From Ancylostoma caninum (taxonomy: Eukaryota; Nematoda; Chromadorea; Rhabditida; Ancylostomatidae), in NCBI GenBank assembly GCA_037903475.1, contig JBAJFG010000022.1, forward strand, positions 248,001 through 312,000: a stretch of DNA of 64,000 bases, read 5' to 3'. The translations under genes and the position numbers were made by a program. Shown piece after piece: positions 11,301-26,300 of this stretch. The notes beneath the pieces are model-generated. The model worked only from the letters and a program-made list of their open reading frames with translations. It did not search any database and had not been told where the DNA came from. Position 1 is the stretch's first letter. Each line of letters starts with the position of its first letter.

Positions 11301-14300
11301 GACCCAACTCCAGGCGTTTCCCCACTTTTGGACGCCGGCGCACCCTTATCACACCGTTGGACCCGACTCCAGGCGTTTCCCCACTTTTCGACGCCGGCGC
11401 ACCCTTATCACACCGTTGGACCCAACTCCAGGCGTTTCCCCACTTTTGGACGCCGGCGCACCCTTATCACAGCGTTGGACCCAACTCCAGGCATTTCCCC
11501 ACTTTTCGACGCCGGCGCACCCTTATCACACCGTTGGACCCAACTCCAGGCGTTTCCCACTTTTCGGACGCCACATCACACCGTTGGACCCACTCCAGGC
11601 GTTTCCCCACTTTTGGACGCCGGCGCACCCTTATCACTCCGTTGGACCCCCGGTGCACCCTTATCACAGCGTTGGACCCAACTCCAGGCGTTTCCCCACT
11701 TTTGGACGCCGGCGCACCCTTATCACTCCGTTGGACCCCCAGGCGTTTCCCCACTTTTGGACGCCGGCGCACCCTTATCACTCCGTTGGACCCGACCCAG
11801 GCGTTTCCCCACTTATGGACGCCGGCGCACCCTTATCACTCCGTTGGACCCCACCCCGCTTTCCGCACCCTTATCACTCCGTTGGACTTAGGACGCCGGC
11901 GCACCCTTATCACACCGTTGGACCCGACTCCAGTTGGACCCGACTCCAGGCGTTTCCCCACTTATGGACGCCGGCGCATCCTTATCACACCGTTGGACCC
12001 GACTCGAGGCGTTTCCCCACTTATGGACGCCGGCGCATCCGTATCACATCGTTGGACCCGACTCCAGGCGTTTCCCCACTTATGGACGCCGGCGCACCCT
12101 TATCACATCCGTTGGACCCGACTCCAGGCGTTTCCCCACTTATGGACGCCGGCGCACCTTTATCACACCGTTGGACCCGACTCCAGGCGTTTCCCCACTT
12201 ATGGACGCCGGCGCATCCTTATCACACCGTTGGACCCGACTCCAGGCGTTTCCCCACTTATGGACGCCGGCGCACCCTTATCACACCGTTGGACCTGAAT
12301 CCAGGTGTTCCCCCACTTTTGGATGCCGGCGCACTCTTACAGCAACAGTGGACTCGGTGTAGAACATTTTCTTCACTCTAGGCCACGCCCTCGAATTTCG
12401 TTTCGCACTGACACACACACACGCACACACACGTGACAGACTAAGCCCTTTATTATAAGTCATGATTATTATAATCAATATTTTTATTAATTTTATTTTC
12501 CGTCTGGGTCCCCAAAGCGGCGGAGACCCCACCTTTTTTCCAGCGCCTCCCCTTCCGCCCACTTTCTGCGTCGGCCAGTGATACGAACATACTTGATAAG
12601 CCAATAAATTACATGCAGGTAACGTCCTACAGTATTTATAAACATACTAGAGGCAATTTAGGCCTTTATAAGTACTCGATGTACCTACAGCAAGATCAGC
12701 AATGCTAGCACAACGTATAAGAGAAGAAAAAAAAACTTATAAGAGAAGAAAAAAAAACTATGTCAGTGACCCGCACAATTACAGCGAGGTCGAAGAGGGG
12801 TTCTGTAAGATTATGCGCCCACAAAAACTACTCAAATAGTTCGCATCAACATGAACTTTGTTGAATGGCTTTAGTTTCCCATAGGTTATTCTAATCCTGA
12901 CAACACCGTAGATGTGTAGTGGGAATAAAATGCCCATCACGTCCCTAGGAATGGTCCCTAGGACCCCCACTGGGCACTTTCCTGCTCTCTCGTTTACTTA
13001 GGCAAATCCTCACCTCATCACTTTCAAATCGCAATCCCTCGAGACGTTTCTCGATTTGCTTCTGACGCTGCGCTAACTCGGCGGCGATCCCTTTTTCTGC
13101 TGATACGGTGCACACGCAGTCACCCAGTTGAGGCCTGCAAAATGTCGAAAAACATAGACGCAGTCACAATTGCCTCGTCAGTGCCTGTCAATCAATTCGC
13201 TAAATTGAAGCGCACCACTCGAAATTTGGCCCACTTACCTGAACTCAAATTGCTTCGGCAACATAAACGTGGCATGATGAGCCTCGAAAAATCGCTGCTT
13301 GTCCGCTTTCGCATCAATCGCCGATCTTAGTGTGCCTAACTCGGCCAAACCGTCCATCTCCCTTTGTGTAATTCTCTTGCGGACTTCAACAACTTGGCCT
13401 AAAAAATAGTTTTCCAAAATAATCGCCGGAAACTCGTATCTAATCATGCGTGAAACGTAAACGCTTCAGGAATTCCTGCACCATACACGTTCAAAAAATG
13501 AGATCGATCCCTACTCGCCCAGCAGCAATCGCAGGACTATTTTCTGCTCGGATATCCGACCTACGGATAATAGGCTTGCCCTATTTGAATTTTTATGAAC
13601 TCGCAGAGGAAGAATAGATTATAATGCATGAGATTTCCCCCGTTGGTTAAATAATGAAGTCAATTCCGACGCTGGAAAGGGTGCACTTTAGCTTAATCGC
13701 CATTTCATTGACTTAAAAAAAAACGAAACAATGGCTTTATTCGCTTCTTTCCCGGAAAGCAGAACGTTCATAGAGCGTCTGAAAACAAACGCAGAAAAAA
13801 TAGTGAAGCCACTTTCACACTGTTATAAAAACAAAAGGATTTCCAAGCCGTGCGCAGTGAATAAGAGAAAAGAAACAATGGTGGAAATTGAAAAAGAATA
13901 ATAAAATTCCACAACACAAAGGCGAGTCAGGCTGCAAATATCAACTTCAAGCTTACCTAATAGTGCTTTCGTCCAATAATCCATGCCTAGATCCGTACAG
14001 TCGATGAGGTAACTGAGATCTTCAGCGAAAAACCTGTAAATTTTCACTTTCGACTGCAAATTCGTGACCTTATTACAGAGAGGACATCTCATGCATAGCG
14101 GTAACTCTACCCAACAGCATCATGCGGCAGTATATTTTAAAATAACTATCACACATAAAAAACGATACTCTCAACATGAGACCAAATGAGGTATCTGTTT
14201 TACGTCAATGAGTGCTTAAATGAGAACCTTTCCACTACTATAGCGAAGTAATAACAAAGAAAACAGAAAGACAATACTCTGGCACACCTGTGAAGTGCAG

Positions 14301-17300
14301 CATTAGCCGCGCGTATACACATAAGATACTCATTTCGTCCTTTTGTACATTTCGAATGGACGGCTTCGTATTTGTCTTCTCTCTGAAAATGAGGAAAAAA
14401 TGTTATTCTCGACACTAGGACTCACATTAAAACACCATAATAAAGATAGGAACGGTATGGTACAAATTCCTCAGACTTATAAAGGTACTAAGCCTCTCAT
14501 TCAAACACGCTTCGGGAAATTTCCAGATGGTCACTCACCTTTTTGAGATACTTGCAGAGATTACGGTACTTCCGGGTACCCTCAGTTTTTCCCGGGTTCG
14601 CTTCTTCGTACCGTCGCTTCTCTTCCTCGGCTATCCTTAGCTTCCTCTCCACAGCGGCCAATTCGGAATAACACAACTGAACAGTCGACATTAAAATATA
14701 CAACTAAATATCTTACGCAGTAAATAAGCAGAATTTCTGCACAGTGATGGAGCAACATGAGGCTGAACAGAGAGAAGAACGTAAATGATAACAATGAGGT
14801 AAGAAATGACGCTGTAGAGAATTCCAAAGAGAAAAAACCGTACCTGATATGTCTTCATAGCCGTATGCAACTCTGTAAGAACTCGGTTGATCTCGCTATG
14901 AGAAAGCGCACCAATTTCTCGGCACTAAATAATGTACTACATAAGAAAACACTTCCTAATTCAATGCATAATAATAGCAAGTACAGTGAACGAAAGAGAA
15001 AAAAAAAGAAAAAAATCCTGTGAACAAACAAGGGCTACTTTTTGAAATATTTCGAGCACTGAAACAAGCTATTGGACCAACCCTTTTGCTAATCTTGCCC
15101 AAATCTTCACATCGTGAGCTGATACTTGCCGTGATGTGTTTACTGTACAGTTCCGCAAGAGCCTAAATGGGATTCATAACTCCGAATGAGCAAATAATTT
15201 TAAAGATAAAAGTGAAGGTAGTACCTGTCTTTGCAAAGCTTCGCATTTGGTGTCATCAACAAGTTGCTGCCAAGCAGAACATGCAGCATGTTGCGTCCAG
15301 CTATCACGTCTGAATAGGCACTACTATCAGTAGACATGGGATGAAGAGTAGCTTCATGAAAATTCATTGCAGTCGCATATTAAGTTTTATCATAGTCACC
15401 GCAGTAGATAAAATAACAGAAGTACTCGATCAGATCAAGAGTTCATATCCTGCCCCGTTAAAAAGAAAGGGAAAAACATTACGAAATTAAACGGAGAGAA
15501 TCAAGGAATGATTTCTGAAAGGTAAAATGTAGGTGGAACAACGAAATGGGCAATAGGAAACAAGCATCCGCATGTGGAGGAAGAAAAGCAGATGAAGGCG
15601 AACACTTCTAAATAACATGATTCGTTGCTAAGAGGGTTCTTCGAGAATTTCAAGGAACGGCGAGGAAGTTTTTTTCTTTTGAATATTTGGAATCATTGTA
15701 CAGGATGTAATTGCTGCGCAAAGTGATGCGAATCCTATCTCAATATGACGAAGATCGGAGATGGTTAAGGGTGCATTCAATGAATGATGATGATAGTGGC
15801 TCTTACGCCTAAATATTAGGATACGAAGAATGTGTGATAGCTTCGCTGACTTGCACCAATTAGGTTTACATTTCTTTATTATTTTAATTGCTAACTTCTC
15901 ACATTATTTAAGGTGGAATACCATCTCCTACAACCCAAAAAAAGTCAATCACATTCAAAAATGCCTGTATGGCTAGAACTACCCAGCTAAATGCGTGCCC
16001 AGTGGATAACCAGGTCAGGTGCAACCCTGCATAACACCAGTGTTAATAACACCAGTGTTTACGTAAACTAACAACAGCTCTTCAGACTTTGAGCAATAAG
16101 TACGTAGTGGTTGATAATATGCGAGCGGAAAGCCATGTGTTTTGTCGAACAAGAACTACTTTAGGTACATCTCCTTTGCTGCTCCTTACAAAGGGGTGTA
16201 TGCCAGGAAGAACGATAGCTGGCGATAGTTGGCTATCATGAACCTGTCTGTCAATATCCCATGCAATTGTAGCCCCACCTCTAGTCATTTCACAGAGACT
16301 TCCAAGTGTTTCAGTTTCAGATGGTGAAAGCTTTTTTACTGACAGAGATGGTTATGTCATCACCAAACAAGGATCAATAAGAAGAAAGCAGTTAATGCTT
16401 AATTTCCATTAAAATATGACATGGAAATGCTGCGCGGTGTTTCTCCTTTGTTTGTAGACCTAGAAATTCCACATTTTGCGAAGCCCAAGCCGAATAAAGT
16501 CTTCGGTCCTTCGAACAGGCTAGTCAAGCATGCGCATAACGCCAGTTGGGCGGGGCAACCTTTGTATGGGCTGCACTGTGCAGCTGGCAGCTGTCACGAC
16601 CTATCGTTCTTCATGACCGCCACCCCTTACAAAGAGTTCCGTACTTCCATTGGCAGTCTGCACTTGCTTCTCCATTTTAATTCTCTGTTTATGCTACAGT
16701 ACACCATGATGTTCAACACTGAAAACAAATGCAGATTCGCACTATTCCCTCGATTACAAAAAAAAACAGGCTAATAAGCGGCTCCACTTTTTCAAGTCTA
16801 CCAATGCAGCGTTTTCTGCTTACTGGCAAATTGCCCATATAAATAACCCTCTCCATGCAGCATGCTTCAACAATGGCAGTTAGCATAGCGGTAATAGACA
16901 CGCTACGACCCGCACCCCATACGTCTCACAAAGGGCACAGTCGTAAACCGAATCCGGGATATTTTCTTACCATCCCATCTTCTTATCTTAATTATTCCAC
17001 TGATCCAGGAAATAGAGATGCCCTTTTCCTCTGCCACTTGCCCACTTGATCCCACACCCCATCGCTGAAATCGGAGCTTCCCGCTGTTTTCAACTGCATC
17101 GCGAGCATCGTGTACCTAAGCTTGTCCCGCCGCCATCCACGGACTACAGAGTGAGCAATTGCCTTTGTCCACGCAAACTTCCTTCTTACGTCCTTTGACT
17201 AGAGGAAAAACTAGCCAGATGTCTTAGTTCCCTTCAACATATCGATTTCGACGGAACAATAAAGGCTACGCGCTTATTGAGAGGATAATCTATACCCGTG

Positions 17301-20300
17301 GGAATACACACCGCCTACCTAACCTAATTATAGAACGGCCGCCTAACGTCCATGTGAACACATGTGAATGGAGAATAGAGGACATCTAATGTCTTGCATA
17401 GATGTGTCCATGCAAATTGTAAACATATCGTTTTATCAAACAAAAAGACACATATTACGAAATGTAGACATCCGGTACATACAGAACGTTGAACTAGTTC
17501 ATCTGTGAGTAAAAACTCATTAGAAAAGGAGAAACCCTTTCGAAATAGCAACTTCCAGTCAGTGAGAGAAACCAAAACGTAGGCATACATTCATTAAAAA
17601 GGAAAAAGTAATCTGTCTTGATCCATTTTACAGTGCGTTAGCATTCGAGATCATTTTTTAAAATGCGTCATACATTCGACTTCTTAGGATCGCAGCGGTA
17701 TTTGAATGCATACATATGCCTCCTTCACAGTAATTTGCGGAGGCACCCAAAGCACTAAGTCAGTCGCTTCACGCACTCAGAGTTACCGAGTTACCAAGTT
17801 ACCGACTCCGAAGGGATGGAAGGCCCACTTGCCCAGGAACGGGTTTGGACCAGGAACCAAGTGCACGGGAAAGGCGCATCTTACCACTGCCACACAAGCA
17901 TCCTTATTACTTACAACCATTATTACATGTACGTGGCTTGTATGGCCGTATTGTTGTATTATTCCAGTACATATATCACCACATTATTAACAACTAGTAT
18001 TAGGTTGGGGCGAAATTAATTGCCGTTTTGGGGTATGCACAAATAAACATTTCTTCTGTAGAATTTGAGCAATTCTAAGACAACTTGTGTGACATTCTGA
18101 AAGGGCTCTTCCTGCTCTTTCAATGCCGCTTGAACATTATGGCTAGCTCTTCTCGGTACCTTTTTTAGAGCCCCGAACAAATGATGAGCTGACGCGATTT
18201 TTGGGTGGTCATGGTTAATCACCTCAAACTCGACCATTTTTCACAGGAGGTATTTGGTAATCTTGTATTTATTTTGGCTCAGAATCTGCTTTCTATTGGA
18301 CAGTGAGTCATTGATTCTCGAAATTTTCTTCTTTCAATTTTGAACACCAAGGCAACCGTGATAGCATGTTGTCCATCATCAAGTGTTAAGGACAGTCGTG
18401 GGACCTAATCTGGTCTTACCATTCGGACGTTGAGAGCAAAGATGGATGCTTACTATACTACAGTTTTGAAACATTTGACTTCAATCGACAGGGTAAGAAA
18501 GGCGTGGAGGTGAACACCCCACGATCTGAACGATGAGTAGCGTCTCACCCGCTCTGACATCTTTTCTAACTTAATTTTTCTTCCCAAAAGGACTCATTTC
18601 TAGATCATGTAAGTGCTGTAGTGAAGGCATGGTTTCTGGACGATAACAAGAAATGCGAATAGGTAAGGTTAGAGACGTCTCCCCTCTTCTGAGTTTTCCT
18701 AAAATAGATGTTATCTCTAGGGAGATTTTGTCATGAATTTGGTAGTGCTGTAAGGGTGTGGTTGACTGCAGCCTCCTCCAACCTAGTCAAGCGTTGACAG
18801 CAGAATCCTAGTTATGCAAGTTCGAGTTGGTGTACAAGATTCTCCTGTGGGTATGGCTGGTAGTGGTGGACAGAAACAGTTTTTCCCATGATCCAGGATA
18901 GCGCCAAACATCTCATTTAAAAGCTCACCCGGCAAAACGGGCGCAGTAAGGCATCGAAGTTGTCACTCATTCTCCTCATTAATCAGAACATTGCCTTACT
19001 GAATATCATTTTCCCGAGTCCCAGATGCAAACCGTGAGAGCAGCAGATTGCTGATCTAGAGAATGCCGAAATCACCTTCCAAAAGTTTGTAGATCTTTGT
19101 GATCGTAGTTTCCAATATATAGACATACCATTTCCACTAGTTTGTTAGGGAAGATCTAGCGAATTGAATTGGCATCAAACTGGTGAAGAACGTTGTGTTT
19201 AAGCCAAGTTATAACACTTTGAACTGGAGTGTTCGTTTTGGCAACTAATTTCGCACCAACCTAATATTTATCCATTCCGCCCCATTATTCCCCTCCAGTC
19301 GGGAGTTTCCATAGATTACGATCTCCAAGGTTTTCATCCAGAACTTCATATCATAACTGGTACTCATGCAATGTGTCCTAAACACAAAAAACAACCGATC
19401 TGACGAAAACGCACGACTATGTGACCGAAACTTCAACCCATTCTTAGTGTAACACTGTGAGTCATGCCATCAACGAGCTTATCAGTGAGAGTTACTCATC
19501 TAAGATGACTGCACACAGGTGAGTAACATAATAAGCGTAAGAATAAAACTTTTACAGCAACAAAGTTCACCATCAATAACTTCAACAGGGAGCACCTCCA
19601 GTTCTTTCCCTGCAAACAGTAACTCCATCCCAGAAACAACAATCCTGGCATTTACGACCGCGCGCTCGTACGCATCTGTGGACGGGCTTACCGCCATTTC
19701 GGCGCAGGAAACGCCGCCGATAAATCCACTAATCCATGTTTACGGCATACTGATGCGCAGTCGACGTCAAAACACAATCACCATACTACATTGCAGCAGC
19801 AGAACTAGAACAGAAGATAGTTTCGTCGCATAAACATAAAGGACAGCGGGCATCGATCACATTTGTAGTCCAGTTACGCAGTTAATTCGCTCAGAATACA
19901 CTTGTTCGACAGTCTTGCAAGAATTAGGCGAGCACTGAGCCTAAGGGACGTTCATCTGTACCCCAGTGGTAAAGTCTCCGAAGATAACTAAGGAAAGTTG
20001 CTAAAGTTACAGAGAATTAGAGCGATACAGCACGTTGATGCTCCCTGTTTTGGCAATTCAACACTAGCATTCAAGCCTCTCACTGTACGCTCTTGTTCGA
20101 AAAAATCTTCCAAAAGGTTAAGCAAACACTGAATGGGTAAATTAATGCCACTTACTCAAATAAATTCAGAAATTTCTGCAGATATCGAGTGTTCTGTTAG
20201 TTCGAGCCAAATGGCAAGGGCAAAAGGATACGTTTCACAGTGGTTTATCTCAATAGAGTAGAATTGTACACGGCTTTTGCGAACCTCGAAATTCACGGTT

Positions 20301-23300
20301 TGGCACGTCAGCATGAATTTTGAAAACATTGTTCCATAATTGTTTCGATCAATTCGGACAGGATTTCGAATGACGATCATTCGAGTGGGTCGAATTTCGC
20401 GTGAATGAATCGTTTTGAATGATTTCATTCAACAGACATAATTTTGAACCAAATATTTGAGCAATTTGGACCGAAAAGTCAAGTTATTCGATGGATTCGC
20501 TTTCGCCGAGAAAGAGTCGAGTCCAATTACGCTGTGACACGTATTCATTGGTCTGATTAATTTTACTAATTTGGCCCAAAAGTCTTGCACCAAATTTCGA
20601 ACTTTTTTTCAAACAATCACAGCACTATTGTCAATGGATGGAACCACGCATATTTTTAGAATTAAGAACCGAAGAATTCCAATTCAACACTAAGAAATTC
20701 TGAATTGCAAAATAAATTTTGGTGCAAAACTTTCGGACCTGCCTAATACTTACTCTTATACCTTACGTGCACCATCAAGATATGAAAAAAACGAAGCAAA
20801 AAGCCTAACGCATTAATTTCAATATGATTACACCGCTATAATGACCTTCAAAACATCCCGAAGCGATGCCAAGAAAAGAACGTTCAAGTCGGCTTTTTCG
20901 CTGCGCTCGTCACCTCACTGCAAGGCAAAATCTGACAAACTGTGTTCAGCACATCAGTCACCCTCTTCGCCGAGGTTGACAGGTTCAGAAAGAGACAGGA
21001 GTTTCAAATCCAAAAGGTTTACGCAATGTGCCATCAACATCAACGTTTTCAGATGGATAGGTTATTGCAGTCGACAGAACTCACAGTATTTGATGTCGTA
21101 GTGCTTTCAGCCGCCACTTGAAGAATCCATTTTACCCAAATCAGCCAATCACCCTTATCGAAACTGACACGAAAGAAATAAGCAAGAAACAGCGTTACAT
21201 AAGGATTCAACACGCGCTTTTCTAGAAGTTTGCTCACGACCATTCCATGACGTTATTCGGTGCATAACGTAGAAAAAAAGCTATTTCAACCCTCCAACCA
21301 CCCTTAACTGGAGTCCAATAGGTAATTGGAATTGAAATGTGCAAGGTTATCGAGTCACCGGTTCTTCAGTCACAGGTGAGCTGGATGCATGCAGTCGCTT
21401 TATTTCGATGCCCTAGTCACTTTTTCATACATGGAATGTAGAATGGTAGAGTTAGAACGGTCAATCTTTTTTTTCAAACTTAAGTTAAAGAGTTGCCGTA
21501 ACCCCAACTCGGAAATCCGGATGTGAAGTGACTCATGCACGCTTTGAACCTTTTTTTTGCGGAATAAGCAGTAAATTATACAAGATCATATTTTCTGGCT
21601 CTGCTCCTCCAGTTGCATTATACTGACAATTCTTTCTGAATCTGACTTCCACTTTTGCGCCACGCTTTCGCTCATCTTTGGTTCTGGCAGCAGGTCAGAA
21701 TCGAGGAGGCAGGTATTTTGTACGCGTAAAATGTGGCATGATAAAAGTTATTTAATACAGCAGAGTAATTTCATATCCAAGACAAGAGATCAAGAGGCAG
21801 CTTTGAACAAAAACAAAGGAAAAGGAAGAAAGCATCTCGCCAACAAAACCCGAGATCTGAGAGAATTCGTGAAAACCAGGTAGTGATATCGCCAGATAAT
21901 GATATAGTCCAGAATGGTTGATTATAGCGGACAAACATTCACGTACTCCCCTCGACAGACTAGTGAGAACAACCTGTTATTAGCGGAAGAAAAATGTAAT
22001 AATAAAGAAGTCCTCATTTTTCTTGAACAGACATGTTCTGGACATAGATCCGCCAGTAGTGAGCTCACCTAGCCCACTTTTTGAGCACCAAACTGCCAAG
22101 CATACCAGGTCCGGGTACATTTGTTCATGTCATCTGTTTTACGCTTGCAACTTCTTGAGCTTCGGTTTTCTCAGAAAAACTCCAACATTTCGACAAACTA
22201 CGACACATTCCGACGATAAAAAAAAAATGATGTTGCCTAAGTATAGCTTACGCTTGTAGCAAACCCCAGCAAGGGAGTCGCGACGAAAAGGTCGTCCAAG
22301 CCAAATCATTTTCGGGAGGCCGGATAGGATTCTAGGCTCAAAAAGTGAGAACAGCATCCATTGAATCCCGTCCCAATCTCATACCACAAAAGCGCGCCCT
22401 GGATCCGCATCCATTCCTCACAGCGCAGATGACGTAAGCGCAAAGCCGACCGACGAACAAACGTGTAGCTGACGCAGCAGTTACACAGTGGTGCTACACT
22501 CTGCTGTTCTTCTTGCACTTTTCCCATCAAGCAGCCCATGGAAAAACCCCTAATCTCTGCGCCCAGCTTTGCACTAGCCCCACTACGCGTGGCTGCCATA
22601 AATCACTCACAATCCGGAATGCGTTACTCATCCTCAGCGTCGGCTACGACATGACACTTTATGGAGCATGGACCATAAGAGCGACTTTTTGTCCAGTACT
22701 GACTCAGAAAAACCCTTTCTGAACCAAAGAAGGACGAAGAGAATAACGAATAAAGAATCTAATCATCAGCTGATTTCTGCTATAGGAAAGGTCTCTATAA
22801 GACACTGAAAGCAAGGAATGTTAATGACCTAGAGGTAACTATGTTAGCTATGCTTAGCCTCCTCTTTTGCATTATCCTTACACGAATTCTATGCATATCA
22901 ACTTGTTCTTGCAACTTGGCAGCCAATCATAATTGACCAATCACAGCCGACCAATCACAATCAAGAATCCATGACAAATAAAAAGCAACAATTCTCAATT
23001 TTTCTAACAACGAAATAAGTTTGTGAAATCACGAAGAATTTACCTGAACCTTCTAAAGTGTATTACAAAAAAAGGAATAAAAACAAATGGTCTCACGGAA
23101 AATGTAAATTGGATCAGAAAATGGTCCCAAACAGTTAAGACTAATGTTTTTCACACCGCTCACACTAGATCTCTATCCCTTTCGCGCAAAAAAAGTAAAC
23201 ATCTGACCGAATAGCGTCATGTTTCCGCTGATAACAACTGTTCTTTACATGCATGCGAAGACGAGAGGGTATGTTGTTTTTCATTGTTCCTCACACAAAC

Positions 23301-26300
23301 CTGTTCTTTTCGGCTTTGTGACGCTGCATGATGCCTTTTGCCAGCTTCTCCAGCTGACGCGAGTATTCCGCCTCGGCCTCGCCTCGTTTTCGAAAGAAAT
23401 CGTCCACTTCCTCAAAACAAAACACGGCTAAGATCAGAGCGGACTCATTTTGTTCAATTAAATCATACGTAATATTTACACCCTTTCGAGAGCTCTGTGG
23501 ACCAAAATTAAATCAAGTAGCAACATAATAGTTAAAACATAAAAACACCATAAAAAGAGCAAAACCAGTATTGCTCACCTGAAGAACAGCGATTTGCGTC
23601 TCTGTTCGTTCGCCTATACATCGAATCTGCTCGTTTAACTGGGCACGAATCTCTGAAAACGCAGAATTTCAAACTAGAATTCCTTTTGAAATTATTGTAT
23701 ATCGAATTCTATGAAAATTCTGCTACATACCACAAAGCCTGGTTGACTAATAAAGGATTCATCGAAGAAAAAAGATTTTTGATGGAATTCATCAGGCATT
23801 CCGCGCTTTATTAACCTGTTGTAATCCTATGGAAAGCTTTCACTTTCAGATCTTCAACATCCTTCCCCCAGAACAACTTTTTTACAAGGAAATCAACGTC
23901 TTCTCTGCCCAACACTGCTGCCGTCTCACCTTTCCACTTACCCATCCAAAACAACAACATAAACACCATTTACAGATAAAATCTTCAAGGTCACATCTGA
24001 CTTTCAATCTGTCATTGAACCGTTTGCACTATAATCGCTGCAAAAGACTGCTTTGCGATAGTGAACGAAAGCGGTGCTGCGGCGATCCAGGAAAAAAATC
24101 CCTTCGTTGTGGAACGGGAATATGACTTTTTGTAACATTCTTGGTTTCACTACTCAAGAAATTTAGTGGCGGGGATTCTACAGCAAACATGTGAAGACCA
24201 CATCTGGTTCCACAACTACACCCTCCTAGCATTTTACGCCGTTTACGCAACAAAGCGTTTGGAAAGCCCAATTGAACCTAACAGAGTGGATCCGAAGAAA
24301 ATCCTTGAAAGAACTCAGAATGAACATTTAAAAAAAAGAAACAAAAGGTTTCAAAAACATTGGGTGCAGCGATCAGCATTGATATAATACTTACAACCAC
24401 TGCTAGGAAAGCATTCTAACGTCTTATTATATTGTCTCTTTAAGATATACATACTGTAGCATGCTGACCACAGCCGTCTGCGCAAACTAACCAGAACTCG
24501 CAGAGCAGTAGTTTTCCAACATTTCCCCGCGACACCTACATTTTCGAAAAAGTAACGCGTAAAGTGAGAATAAAAAGCACACCAAACAATGGGCTAGCGA
24601 GTTTTGCAGGAGAACGGCAAGAAGGAAATCTTTTCTTAGAATGATTATCAATGTATGTATCCATTCCAGAAACCTTCCATATACCCGATCTAAAGAAGCA
24701 CGTGGAACTTGAACCAAACCAGTAAGAAAATACTAGGCAGTTCCCCTACACTGATTACTAACCTGGTAGTTCTCACACATTATTGGAGCTGCGCAATTAG
24801 TTCGTGGAATTCATGACCCCTTATAGACATGAAAAATCACGTAATACAGGGAATTCTGAAAGAAATTATGCTGCGAAATCTGTGGAAATCAATCCATATG
24901 TTTACTGTGCCGAACTAAAAAAATGCTACAAATGTGTGCAGGTGCAACGAACGCTTGTGCCTTTATCCTGGATCCACAATAAAAGAGGCAAGTGTCCATG
25001 TTACTTCTGTTGTCTGTTGCTACATGAAGAATTACACGCAGGTTGACCACCCATAAACTTTCTTACAGTCACCCCATGTCGAGACATATCGTGGGAACCG
25101 CTCCCCTAGTTCTACACCTCCCTCAAAAATTCTCACGCGCTACTATAACGTATGTCTTACACAAACGGAGCCATAGATACCCGGACATCCGCCAGTCGTC
25201 CAACAGCATGAGATCGATTCCTCGCCGCACACCTGACCCCTCAAGGATACTACGAGCGGCTATTCTCGGCTACTAGCAGAGCCGTGACAGCCGCCTGGAT
25301 GATGGTCATCCTGACGGCGAGCGTGTGTACGCCGATGTCCATCACTAAGCAAACCCCAATCAGTCATTAAAGTATCCTCTGCGAGCAGCCGCACCGCATC
25401 AACAATACGACTGATTCATACCTATTACCAACACGTGCTCGTCAGAGCTGATCTTCGAATGACTAACGTGTCGCAGAGAAACTGGTGATTTAGAGATCTT
25501 TCTTGGTAGGTTTGGAAGCTGTGATGGAAAACGATGCTCACAGCAGCAAAGTGCAAAGGAATGCATTATTCAAGGCACAAAGAGGCAAGCAAGAAAACAG
25601 GTGAAGCCCCCAAAATCTGTGAAAGGAAAATGCCCGTTTGGCAAACGGAACATCTGTAATTAGCTGAAACCTAATTAAATCCACAGAACAACTGAGAACA
25701 CAAGAAAATCACCAACTTCCTGGTCATACCACAACTCCAAGTGAACCATGCTAGAGTTTAGACAAGAGAACCTGCTCTTCTTAGGCTTTTACATGGGGTT
25801 ATCAAACCCGGTCCTAAGCCGAATAGCCTGGGACGCCACCTCGATCCACCCTTACTTCCTGCTCGATCTTTGTTGAACCATCATTTCAATTTGGTTATGG
25901 TTGACGCCGACTGGATGACTACCTTAGTACCCGCAATTACGACTTTCGCAATGACCATCACCTTCGCACTCTCAGATCCACTTCACCTATGGATTTGGAA
26001 TCCATTTCGAGGAAAAAAACATGGGGAAAAATAAATTAGTTCTTGAAATAATAATTCAGATTATTATGCCTTTTGCCTTCTTTGCGTTTATTATGCCTTG
26101 GTTCAGATGTCAATTCCTTAACGAAGTCATAACAGCTGCCTTGCCATGGTCATCAAAAAAGAGCATGTCATAAGACCTAGAGATAATGAAGTAGCTGCGA
26201 ATGTAAAGCACAAAAACACACATGATACATAGAACCTCCGCTGCTACCAGAATCCATGAATGAAACCCCTTAAGATAATGTGAATCCTGGTCATCTGCGA

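Noticed and set aside
10564..12381. 605-, 548- and 432-codon ORFs as genes
   Set aside because: They are the three frames of the 59-bp minisatellite inside a transposon inside an intron; no start context, splice signals or recognisable protein.
16868..16935. tRNA gene or tRNA-derived SINE
   Set aside because: A good A-box-like TTAGCATAGCGGTAATAG is present, but there is no B box (GGTTCGANNCC) at the right distance and no cloverleaf.
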